From assembly GCF_964204865.1 (NCBI RefSeq), contig NC_135263.1:16351426-16415425 (forward strand): 64,000 nucleotides of DNA, read 5' to 3'. The translations under genes and the position numbers were made by a program. The notes under the pieces are model-generated. The model was given only the letters and a program-made list of their open reading frames with translations, had not been told where the DNA came from and did not search any database. The DNA is from Styela clava. Lineage: Eukaryota > Chordata > Ascidiacea > Stolidobranchia > Styelidae. How positions within the stretch are numbered: the first letter of the stretch is position 1; each line of letters opens with the position of its first letter. Of the stretch, positions 37,901 through 49,600 are shown piece by piece.

Positions 37901-38569
37901 ACCAAAGAGCATCATGGGATGGATTCTATTCTATTACTTTCGAATATGTTGGGTCTTTATTTCCCCAGTTGCCCTGTTGGTTGTTCTGATCGCCTTCGTT
38001 TATGATATTGCTTCATCGACGTTGGACTATGATGCTTGGATTGGTGATGTATGTATGATTATTCTTGAGTAGGTAAAACCCATCACTGCTATAAAAAAAT
38101 ATTGCTCTGAAGCTGCTCTATGTAATTTTGATGAGCGCTGAAGTTTGGGACGCTACTTGAGTAATAAAGTGTTGTATAGCGAATTATAGGCGAGTAAAAG
38201 TTTTAACTCCCTTTCATATTATGCTATAAAAAGAAAGTTTCGCTTGTTATGGACAGTCACGATGAGGAAGAAAGAAATATATTCTAAAAGTAAACATTAT
38301 TCATTACATAAACATTACAGGGAACTATAGAATCACTGGAATATCCTTGGTACGGACTGTTGGTAATATATCTTCTCTTATTATTACCAACATTACCAAT
38401 ACCAGTTGTCTGGCTGTATCAACTTATTCGAAAGTGCACAAAGCATATAACGTTCGATAGTATTTTGGCGGACAAAAGCTGGGCGTCAGAAGACTACAAA
38501 GAATCCATGAAATTCTGGAAAATGGCGAAAGATCCTCCAAATGCGGATAAACTTTCCATTGACTCCTAG
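28974..38569 (+). CDS. SLC6A19-like: SLC6 transporter, B0AT/SLC6A19-like neutral amino acid carrier, 10 exons
   Basis: A sodium-dependent plasma-membrane symporter of 676 aa. Exons: 28974-29250, 30157-30436, 30696-30876, 31416-31526, 35073-35314, 35994-36144, 36618-36816, 37252-37411, 37868-38048, 38321-38569. All phases agree and the last codon is TAG. The SLC6 TM1 signature [10 protein letters not shown] is at residues 76-85. [11 protein letters not shown] (TM3), [18 protein letters not shown] (TM6) and EGVVTPL (after TM8) are present. The extracellular run [19 protein letters not shown] and the long loop between TM7 and TM8 ([16 protein letters not shown]) match the SLC6A18/19/20 branch rather than the monoamine or GABA branch. 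The tail lacks a clear endocytic or PDZ signal. Intron 4 (31527-35072) carries a perfect palindrome and a piggyBac-like relic. Substrate is inferred from the branch only. Confidence 0.93.
31230..31370. repeat. Degenerate ACTCCG-type simple repeat
   Basis: Multiple interspersed copies of actccg / attccg / gactccgg variants in SLC6 intron 3, just before exon 4. Low-complexity sequence. Confidence 0.5.
32038..32247. repeat. Perfect 210 bp palindrome (105 bp arms) in SLC6 intron 4
   Basis: Every base from 32038 to 32142 pairs with its mirror from 32247 to 32143, with no spacer (centre caa|ttg). Each arm contains ctgaggaagtctgactctgg followed by tcggacgaaac on one strand or the other. That carries the CUGANGA and GAAA boxes around a 7 bp stem, as in the core of a hammerhead ribozyme. 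No matching third stem is evident. Confidence 0.9.
33122..33860 (+). mobile_element. Possible piggyBac-like relic bounded by TTAA
   Basis: The segment is flanked by TTAA at 33118-33121 and 33861-33864, and both ends start CCC inward. The plus strand encodes, in two frames, a cysteine-rich tail: NRCVVCSK near 33430, then after a frameshift [12 protein letters not shown]...NWHNKVQYW, stop at 33620. This resembles the C-terminal zinc-binding region of piggyBac transposases. The terminal repeats match poorly (about 5 of 10), and the DDE core is gone. Confidence 0.35.
33535..33740. repeat. Diverged tandem duplication
   Basis: Two units share ggcacaacaaagtgcaatatt / gggcacaacgaagtgcaatatt, and later tttcatgttcttcattgttcc / tttcatggtctttattgttccg. 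It lies at the 3' end of the piggyBac-like relic. Confidence 0.55.
34390..34448. repeat. Two copies of an 18 bp palindrome
   Basis: The hairpin sequence aagccggtaaaccggctt followed by gccggg occurs at about 34391 and again at about 34424, 33 bp apart. The copies are identical and much more GC-rich than the surroundings. Confidence 0.8.
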
Positions 38570-39074
38570 GAGTACTAAAACGAAATAACAAATGCCTTTC
38601 GTTTCTTCTGAGCCGCATTTTCAAATGATATTCATATACATACGAACCCTTGTTTCAACTCAGTAGATGTAACAGCACAAATAACTCTTTTCGGATTATG
38701 GAAAATTTAATGTTTTTCTGTTCAATTTATCAATAGATGTTTCCACTGTACAATACTAAGTTTAACTATTCAATGGACTGATATTTTTCGTTTCTAACAT
38801 AAACATAAATCTTGTTAACAACTCATGTTATTATTCCAAATATTCTGAGGTGGGTTCGTCACATGGATGCTATTAATATCATGTGCAAATCGAATTGTTT
38901 GAGCAATTAGTTTGAGCAATCTTGTAAACAAGCATTTAAAATATTGTCATATCAGTCGAAAATTTATTGTGAAATAGAACGAGTCAAAGAATTTTTAATG
39001 GCATTTTCATGAACGGTGTTATGTTATGATGTTCAACGTAGTGGTGCTATATTTCATATATAATTTAACCCTTG
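38570..39074. other. SLC6 3' flank, no gene seen
   Basis: AT-rich 3' untranslated/intergenic sequence. No standard AATAAA near the stop was found. Confidence 0.45.
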
Positions 39075-39082
39075 ATCTACAG

Positions 39083-39393
39083 CAGGGGCTTGCAACCTGG
39101 AGGGCCAGATACCAATAACTGGGTGAAACCGCGGGCTGCAGCTTCATTTAACATGGGCTTTCTAGTATAATTGTATGAACAAAAATTTTGGTTTTTAATT
39201 CTATGATATGCGATTTTCGCCTCGCTAGCTAACTGTTAGGGCATTATAAGGGGTTCGAATTACTCGCCATATCAGATTAAACTTAATTAAGAACTGGTTT
39301 TGCAGACGCACACCATTCAAAATTGGCACTTCTTCGCGGGCTGCACACTTTTTCCTTGCGAACCGCATTTGGTCCGCAGGTTGCACAACCCTG
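39083..39393. mobile_element. hAT MITE with exact 8 bp target duplication
   Basis: Ends caggggcttgcaacctg / caggttgcacaaccctg, flanked by atctacag on both sides (39075-39082, 39394-39401). 311 bp with no coding capacity. Confidence 0.88.
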
Positions 39394-39401
39394 ATCTACA
39401 G

Positions 39402-40697
39402 TATACCTGTTAGCGTAGTTCCGTACCGGTACGCGAAGTGAAAAATTATGGCAACAATACATACTCGAACAATCTATAACATTTTTAATCTTGTTCATGT
39501 AAATAAAATGTGGATTTTTGCATAAAGTATACCGGTATATATATATACCGATGAGGTGTTTTAGGAAAAAATCTACCGGGAGAATAAAATGAAAGCTGTG
39601 CAGGATTAATGTCCATTGTTCTTTTTGAGGAGAAATGATGGCTTTAAACATGTAGACCAGATTATAAGCGCCAACACTCTGAAACACTCAAAATAAGGAT
39701 GACATTTTCGCAATTGTAAAGTTTAAAGTATGGGGAGAATTTTCTGGGGTCAAGGAAACATCCATAGGTTTTTATGTGCACACAAGCAATGCGATGAAAT
39801 AAAACTCTTCAAAACAAACTGCCATTAAGTATTGTACCGTAGTTTACGAACAAAGTTTCAGAATTTAGATGATTGGTAAAGAACAATTTATTAACTAATT
39901 TGAGGTCAACGAGAAATATGACAGGAGGGCGATAATTAAAATTTTTCTCCCACCCATAATTAACAGTTAACAGCCAGTGGTCCAGTGCAGGCTTGCAGTT
40001 TTATCTCGATCTGAACAGACGAAAAGGCGTCGTCTTGCAGCGTGCCTACGACGAATGAAACGTACCAATGCCTGCAACTACCATATTATGTTGAAGTAAA
40101 TATCTGGAATGCCAGGTGCGAAAGCCTTCGATTGGAAACACTACGTCACAGGTTTAAATATGTCTGTTACATACACAGGCAGTCAGATGGAAGTCGAGTT
40201 ATAAATAAGCTTGTTTGTAGCTTTGACGAATTGAAACAAAAGCACGAGCACTCTATAACATGTTTCCGATGATGCACATCCGTTGATATAATATCGTTCA
40301 GACGTTCACTTTCCCAAATTCAGTTGATCATAAAAACGCAGCTCCATAAAACGTAAAAAACTAGACCAATCAATATTGTCACAACATGATGGAAGCAGAT
40401 CTTGCATTTATTTCAAAAGAATGAGAAAATATGGATTTATCACTTAATCATAATAGAAAGCAACATTAACTAATGTATCAATAGATACCAATTTTTAGTC
40501 ATGTGCATGCATGACAGATGCATATATTACCACAATGGTCACAAGCCTAAATTCCACTTATACATCACAAAGTGAGAATATTCATGTAGGTCCCATGTTT
40601 AAACCTCACTTGAAGTTTAGGCAACTTCCCTGGATTTCCATAATATCTTTCCTATATTGATGCCATCACCATTTTTCTGCTGATTGACAACCATTAT
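39402..40697. other. Intergenic between SLC6 and MSL3 3' ends
   Basis: The two genes converge here. The ORF at 40042-40272 lacks an ATG and has no recognisable family. The MSL3 polyadenylation signal is probably the minus-strand AATAAA at 40412-40407. Confidence 0.45.
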
Positions 40698-43600
40698 TCA
40701 GATTTGTTCGTAAGCATCTACTTCAAACAATTCTCTCTCGTATTCACTTAAAAACCTAGAATACAAGCGTTCGGAGATTTCATACTATTGTTTTTAGAAT
40801 ATATTGATTTCAGTATAACAGATGAAGAAGAAAATTCGACGCTCCAGAAGTATGTGTACCGATATGGAGGCAACTTATCTTGTTCCCCTACATCAAGTTG
40901 TGTGAAGGTACTGAAACTTATGGGCAGGGGATATATTCACTTGGCTAACACAAACAGTCCCCGAACTCGTAATAGAACTAAAATAAGGAAAATTAGAATA
41001 AAATTATGGTCTACTACGGGAGTACCAAAAATTCAGCAAGGTATCTAAATAAATGCAAAGGTTATACAAAATCTCTGCATGTCAAAAAACTTACTTTAAT
41101 AAGGAGTTCAAATGCTTGATCAAAATTTTCAATTTGAATTCTGGTATTTCCATCTTCATCAATATTTCAGGTAACTTTACTGTTAAAAGTAATATTATAT
41201 TCTTAAATTTTAGTTACCTATACCTGTATACCTATTATAGACGAATACATACAATTGCGGAAAGTTACCATCACATATATAAGAACATGCCAGATAACAA
41301 CAGAGACCTTAATACAGCGGTTTCCAACTGGGGGCCCTTGGCTTCTCGAGGGGGCCACAGAGCAGTTGGAGGGGGGGGGGCACAATGCTGGGCACATAAC
41401 TGATTTTACCATTCTCTTGGCATTGAAAAATAAGCAATTTCACAAGGTCTTAGGACATTATTGAGCATGAATTGTTTGAACATAATGGAATTTACCAATT
41501 AAAATAACACTATAAATACCACTGGAATGATAAACAGGGGGGACATGAGTGCTAAAAGCCTCTGGAAGGAGGCCACAAGCCATAAAAGGCTGGGAACCAC
41601 TGCCTTGATATTTTGAATGATTTTGTTCTAACTAGGGCTGGGCATTTTCGAATACCTGATGATTTCAGAATCGAATCGAATATTTTTTTCGAATCGAATC
41701 TCGAATACTTTGGAGATATAAAATTGTATGTAACTCTGTTACTGTGTTAGGCCCTCCAGACACATAAATCACTGAAAACATAGTATACATCACTCAGGCA
41801 GATTGCTGAGCGTTCACACACAATAAACACAGTTTTTCCTCAATAACTCACAACAGAAAAGAGTCATATGTCAGAATTGAGTTGAAAAAATATGGCTTCA
41901 AGAAAAAAAAATGAGAAATTTAGCTCGACCATTGGCGGGAAGAAAAAAAACAAGATGGCGGCAATTCGAAATTTTGCTCTGAACCGATTCGAATAATTTC
42001 ATATTCGATTCGAAATGCCCAGCCCTAGCCCCTAATTCTAACCTAACAATCATTCTCATCAAATTCACGGTTATTTCAAGAGAGAATTACAAATGTTATT
42101 ATTACTATCGAGTAAAAGAATATGCATTAATTAAGACAAGTTTTAGTTTATACATAACTGAGAAAACTACTGTTTTATTTCAGATCAAAATTAGCAATGA
42201 ACAGCTTTTTACAGATAAGTAAAAAAAAAACAGAAAAAAATGATATTACCGAATAATCTCAATAAATGATGAATTCCGTAGATCATGGAAGGTGGGACAG
42301 CAGCACCTTCTTCAGGTCGAAATGTTTCTGGTAGAATGCACCAATCCCAGGACTAAAAAACAACATCAAATTGTGCTACTTTAAAAAAAGTTTTGAAAAA
42401 AAACTGTCATATTGGCCATGGATATAATTATGGGCATTATTGATGACAGTGTCCGGAAAATACGCCGCAAGAGCATTTTTCTGTAAAACAAGTATTTGTG
42501 ATAAAAACAGTTAGGTTTATAGGGTAAGAGTATGCTCTTGGATAACGAATCTTTTTTAAATAAAAAGTACTTCAAAAACCTAACTGTTTTTATTACAGAT
42601 ACCGTACTTGTTTTACAGCAGAATTCTCTTGCGGCTAAATTTTCTACGGCGAATTTTCCTAGAACCATTGATGTCTTAGTGATTATAGTGTTGGACACAA
42701 CTATGCTGGTTTAACAGATAAGCTTAACCATGTCATGTCTCAGGCTGCCAAACTCAGTCAAGATATATTGAATTTGACAGGCAACACTGAAAGAAATAGC
42801 GTCACATGATAATGGAACAGAGTAGAGAACATAATAAAGTCCGCATGTACATTTCCAGTATTACATAATTCTATATTGCAGCTTTTGAAATGTGTGCTAA
42901 CAAGACTGATATGTCATAATTTAGCATATATTCCTCCACAAAGTTTTCATCACTTTTAAACAACATAATTACAAGCAATACATATCTACCTTTTTTAGTT
43001 CCACCATATACTTTATATCGCTACCTGCAGCTGATAAATATTGATCACGATCCATGCATGGATTAGCATTAAATAATGGTTGGCGGAGACTGAAATTAAA
43101 TCAAAGTTTACACAAATCGTATGGTATGAAGTTAGCTAGCTTGTATACTTGAAAATTCGGTACTCCCAAAGTGTGTGTACCAGGTCAGGGTTAGGGTTCA
43201 ATTTTATTCCGATTTTTCTTATTTTAGTTCTATTGCGAGTTCGGGTCGGGGACTGTCTGTATTAACCAAGTGAATATACCCCCTGCCCATAGGTTTCAGT
43301 CCCTTAACACAACTTGATGTAAAGTAGGTGAACAAAATTAGTTACCTCCATATTGGTACTTCTGAAGCGCTGGGAATTCTAATCAAACTGCGGTCAAAAT
43401 AAGGGATATAATATATATTGGGATACAATATTGACATAATGTAATTGTTCAACCAATGTCCAATGTCACCCATACTTGTAATTTTGAATACAATATACTA
43501 AATAAGAAGAGAGCAATGCTTGAATCTATTTTCATGATTGTCACACATCAAGTTTGGACCCTTAATTTCGCCCCAAATTTTGCTTTTTTATTTGAGTGAG

Positions 43601-46600
43601 AGATGAACCAATTTTTATTCCATCACGCTTGACTGCCTCCACTTTAATAATTCAAATAAAACAGCAAAATTTGTGGCAAAATAATGGGTCTACTACTAAG
43701 GAGAAATCCAAAAATGAAAGTATTAGCCCACTGAATTTTTGCAATCGATTCATCCAATCATTAGTTGAGAACAATACCAACCCAAGTTAGCAAAACGATC
43801 AAATACACTTTGTTCCCAATAATAAAATTTCAATAAACTTACGGTGCTGTAGAACAAGAAGGTCCTTCACTGTTAATAGTAGCAGATGCACCAATAGAAG
43901 AATGTCTGTTATGTTTTGAAGGTGCTCTTAGAAATATGCAAGGTTCTATGGAGACAAAGTATTTCGGATCTGAAGAAATTGAAATCTCACGTTCTGAAAT
44001 GTAAATAAAAAAATTTATTTCAGCGGAGTTGTGTAGATGTTTGTTGAAAATCTGTTGAAAGCCACAGAGAAATGCGATTGTGAAAGATGACAAAACGCTT
44101 GAAAATACTTCTTGTTATTATTGAATGTAACAGTATCATAAATATTTTCATATCAATACTCATCTCGTCGCTGTGGCGCATCGTGCTAACTGTTAGGAAC
44201 ATGCTCACCACCGCACCTCTGATTACCATGCATGGGTTCACAGGGTCGAATCCTATGTGGGCTTAGTTATGTGAGAGAGGATTGCTGGACTTCTCTCCAA
44301 CGTAAGGTGGTTCACGTAACTGCTGGTCGGTTACGGCTTCCACCATCATAAAGTCCACGCCTCCGAAAACTAGTAACTGCTAAATAATCCCATACTCGTC
44401 ATGGACTGGTAGGCCATGGTTTCCCATATGTTTAAGCCGTCTTATCGGCTTTCCTCTTCCCTGGAACAAATATGTGAATCCTATCATATCAAAGAAGCAA
44501 TGCATACGGTACAATTATTTGTGAAATAAAGACAGATTCAACAACAGAACATCTCACAAAGCAGAATAACACAAGAATGTCATACCGGGTGATAAATCTC
44601 TTGTTTGAAATGACGATGTTGCAGATGAAATCATTCTGTACATGCTTGTATCTGGCTCCGTAGGTGACTGCTAACAATGTTTGAAAAAATTGCAACATTT
44701 TAATTGTGTAAATTATACTTATTTTACAGTGGAAGACTGTTTTTTAATAATAGAAAATAGCAAATTGAGCCAACAGAATATCTTTTTGGTTCATATGAAT
44801 TATTCGACTATATAATGTGGTTTCACACAATTTTGTCATTTAGGATAGGATTTTTCATGGACTTGGATGGCGGAGAAGGCTATAACTGATTAACCAACAT
44901 TGCGTTGAGTAATGTTCTTGTTAATATACTCTAGATAGGATTTGTATCTGTGTATATGCTCAATTAAGTGAAGCACCTATTCTGATACATACCTGATGGG
45001 ATGTAGACTCGTGATGAGACAATCGACTGGATCTCCTTCTACCTTGAGCATCTTTTGACAAACCAGTCTGATCCAGATTAGGTTGGTTTGGAATCAGATA
45101 TTTATGAGTTTCTTCAATAAGTTGTTCCTCAGCAGTTTTCTTTCTAGCATAGAAATCCAGTTGATTAGTATTGATGTAGAATAGTATGTTGAATATTATG
45201 AGATTATGATATTGTCTTTCAATTTCAATGATAACAATGCATAATTCAAAAGTAAATATAGGGCCATATGATCATGCATGCAAAAAATGCATTGTTGGTC
45301 AAATAAAGTTACAAGCAGTCAACTAATGGTAGAAACACCACTGACAGATTGATATAGCCCATTATGCTTGTGACAAATATATATTTTCTATACAACTCTC
45401 ATGCACGCCCTTCGCTCTGATCACCCTATACAAGTAACCTCTGATACCTAGCGATATGTAAAGAGGTGCTTTTATTCAAAAAAACTGAAATTTTCCTGGG
45501 TCTGCATGACTGCATTGTACCATTTGTTAGGTAAGGAAGGGGGGACATGGGATTTGAACCCGAGAAGGCCGAGATATGTATTCCGCAAATTGGTATCAAC
45601 TTCTACAGTGCATGGATGAAAACTTGACACTAGTTAGCGGATGGAACAACAATATTATTAGAAATGATATTTAGAAGAGTTTGTTGTATGGGTAACTGTT
45701 ATACTTGTGAGGTCTAGGATTTTCCTGATTTCTAGTAGGACTTGATGTTGATTCACTGATGTTTCGTTTCTTAGGTGAAGATGATGAAACCGATGAGACA
45801 TCAGGATGCTCAGCCAGAGCTAAAAGATATTGAAGTTTCACAAGAAAATAGACAACAATAAAACCCTTTTGAATTATGATTTGACTTCTACTTATTTACA
45901 GAGCAATTTATGACTTTTGTTAAAGACTTAGAACCATAATGAGTTTGTTGAAAAAAAAAGAAATATTCATACAAACAATGTTATGGATTATGGAAAATCT
46001 GCTATTCCAAAAGTGCTCAAAGGGTGAAGATATACAATTAACAGTTTATTTAGAGTGATTCAATTTACAAATATTATTAATTTGACAAAAACTTCAAACA
46101 AACAATCAAAATTTAATAATTTACGAATACCCAATATAACTAATCAGGAATGTATTTGATTTTCTTTAACCCTGATCTCATGCCTTGGAAAATATTACAA
46201 GTACACTTACAAGTAGTCTGGATGTTTCCAGTCTCTTCATTTATATTTTCCGTGGTATTTGTCATAAACTCCTCTTGTTTTATCATTTGTGAGCCAGATT
46301 CACTAGTGGGAGAATCTTCAAACACTGAAAATAATAATTTTAGGAAATTATGATCAACAAGAACTTAAACAGTAAACCTCAATATCAATGTACAATACCT
46401 AGTTGCTTCTTTGTTGTATCTGCTTTTATCTCCGGTGGTTGGTTGGCACTGCAGAATATGGAAGAACAAAATGTTTGATCATTCACACAAGTTAGCCGAT
46501 TTGTAAGTAGCGTGTAATTTTGAATTTAAATACCAGCTCTCTTACAATCAATAAAGCAAAATGGCAAAATTTGACTATGACCAAACACACATTCTGAAAA

Positions 46601-49600
46601 ACCAATTTTGAGATCTTGAAGTTAATATAGATTGGGTATTGTTCCAACGGCACAACTTCAAAAATCACTACTACTCTGTGAATAAAGATTTTTCAGTTGC
46701 CGAAAAATGAAAAATATGGGTAATTTTCCGTTTATCCAGAATAAAAACAAAGTTAAAAATGGAAATATTGTAAATGACTGTAAAAAAAGAATCCTATCAG
46801 TAAATATCAGTTATTTATAACTGATATTGAGTACAAAAAATGATTAGATTTGTCTTTAATAACATTGCCAAAAATGAAATAACAGAAGTCATTTTCTGTT
46901 TCGATGACATTTCGAAAGATGCTGAATTCCATTATCAACTGTAAATACAAATGTTATTGAGATATTGTTAACACACAATTTACTCTACTGTATGAAAAAT
47001 AAAATCCAAGCACTTACTCCATTCCAGGTGTCCTAATAGCAGTGTTCTTAGCTAAATGTTTGAATTGATTTCGTTCAGGTAAATATAACAATGACAGTGG
47101 AAGAGCATAATCGAAAAGCAGTTTTAAATCACAACAGACTTCTTCACAAAGATTTAATCTGTCAAAATAAGAGTATAACAAGTTTGACTTCTATTGTACA
47201 TCAGTATCTTAGAAATATCTATCAATTTGGTTACAAAATGAGAAACAAATGAATTCACATGACCACAAGAGAACTGTTAATACGATAAACCAATGGCACC
47301 AAATGAAAAAAATTCGATACCCCCGAAATATGTGTACCAGGTGTGGGTTAGGCCAAAATTTTATTCGGATTCTCCTTATTTTAGTTCCATTACGAGTTCG
47401 GGGACTGTCTGTGTTAGCCATGTGAATGGGCATTTAATGAAGAACTTATTAGTAACATGCCAATTTTGAATGAATGATTAAAAAAAAACGGGTTGATAAA
47501 ATAATTGAAAATTTCAAAGCATGTTGATCATTGAGCTATATAATATTTTGAAAAAATATCCGATACAATTTTAATGAATCTGATACTAGCTGAGGATGTT
47601 GAAATAATCTTAGTGTAAAATGATTCAAAATTGACGATTATCAAAAATGAAGTCACTCCGAGCTTTCCAGTAAAACTGGCAGGATTCCGCTTCTTAAATT
47701 TTATGAATACATGATGAATTTGATAAAAAATTGATTCAAATTGAAAACTAATTGCGAGGAAAAATTCTAGTTACTATATTATTTGAAGATCCATACTACT
47801 TACCTTTTTGCAGGCGGAAGTAAGATTTCTGGACCAACTGGTTGACCCATGGCAGTCGTTGTTACTCTTTGTCTATCTGCGGCATTTAGAGCATGAATTG
47901 CAAATCTTTTCACATAATTTTCTAATATTTGAATAACATTGGGTCTTGCTGGGAGATTAATCAGCTGAAATATTGTAAAAAAAAAATGTCAATCATCTTC
48001 TTTATTTGCAAATATGTTATATATTTTAAAAGTGGCAAGATGAGCCTGAAATTTTAATATAACTTATTATTATGTAAAAAAATTTCATTTCAAGTTTATG
48101 TCACAAAAATGGCACTTTTTCCACGTTTCAAGACTGTCTATAGACAAATAACACCAGACACTGCAATTACAACTTCTAACGGTTTTAGCGTGAACAGATC
48201 GTAAATAAATTGTATATAAAGACAAATCCTATTCAGATAATATAAATAAATATTTATCCTCGTCTTTTGCTTTTGAATTTACAGTAAAATAAGGTTGCAA
48301 AAGTTATCCATTCAAAATTAAAATAAATGTAAGTAAATGTAAATTTAGGAAAGAATGGAGTGTTGGACTATTTGAAGTTACCATATTTCTTTTCTTCACC
48401 AAAGCATTATCTTCTTCTAGTCGTCTTTGTAGAGACAGTGGTATGTCAAGACTGACTAATCTACGTAAATGATGTTCATCTTTATTTGATGGATTATCTT
48501 CTTCAACGATATTATCATGATGATGTATGGAAGCAGTTCCAATTGTTGATGTACTGCTCAAACGAGGTCTTTTCTAAAATATAAATTTCAAACAAATGGT
48601 TATTTAAAATATTGAGCATGGTCAAGTATGAGCACAAAATAAAGAAAAATATGGCAAACGATGATATTGGAATGAGAATAGGGAACTCGTGAATTGTCTT
48701 TCATTCAAATAGTTGAATCTAAAGGACTAAGTTCATTTGAAAAATAAATTTTCGTGGGACCCTGTTAAACAAAAGAGAATAAAGAGTTTTATAATGCCCG
48801 ACAAACTATAAATTATGAGCCAAAATTTCCCCTATCAGAAATCTTAAACCCTGCTTTACATTCAAACTAATTTATTCACTAGATATGACATAGTTTGAAA
48901 AAATATGATTCTCCTGTCAGAATTGGAAATATGCCCTACCTCAGGAGGAAAATCATCATCAGATTCTGATAATTTTTCTCTTGTTCCAGTACTTGTTGTG
49001 AAATCAGAATTAAAACTTTCTCCAGAGCTTGAATCTGTATCAATAAATATGTTGGTTATATCACTCCTCTGTTTAAAATATCACGCACAGGATGTATATT
49101 GGACACAAAGTGGAAATATGGACTAAATTGTGTTATGTCAACAAAATTAAAAACCGCACACTGTGTGGCGGTTCCCTGATCGGAATGATTTTTTGAGAAA
49201 ACTTGCTCAAAGCAAGGTCACATACACTCACTCAGAATAAATATAATTTTGAGTGAAGTCAAGGGTGAGCAGTGGAAATGTCAAGAGCTCGTATACATGC
49301 TGGCAAATGCATTTTAATACAAGACAAGACTGATACGAGACAGTTTAATAAATTAACACAACATGAAAATAAGATGAAAAAACATTACCCGAGTTGTTTG
49401 GTATTTCAGCATCTGGCTTACTAGCAACTCCAGGTAGATGATGTCGTCTTCTGCCTTTCTGAAGTTTCCTGCCGTGTATTGAATAGGAAATATCTTATTT
49501 AATAAATATAAGTTATTTCTTGTGGATTGAAATTTGCATTGGGTAAAGCTGACCAGTTGTAACATTGGTCAGGTTCTTAGGACTGACGGTGGTAGCCCAC

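Noticed and set aside
40042..40272. 76-codon plus-strand ORF between SLC6 and MSL3
   Set aside because: No ATG at the start, no splice partner, no motif.
48905..49126. 73-codon plus-strand ORF
   Set aside because: Antisense to MSL3 exon 5.
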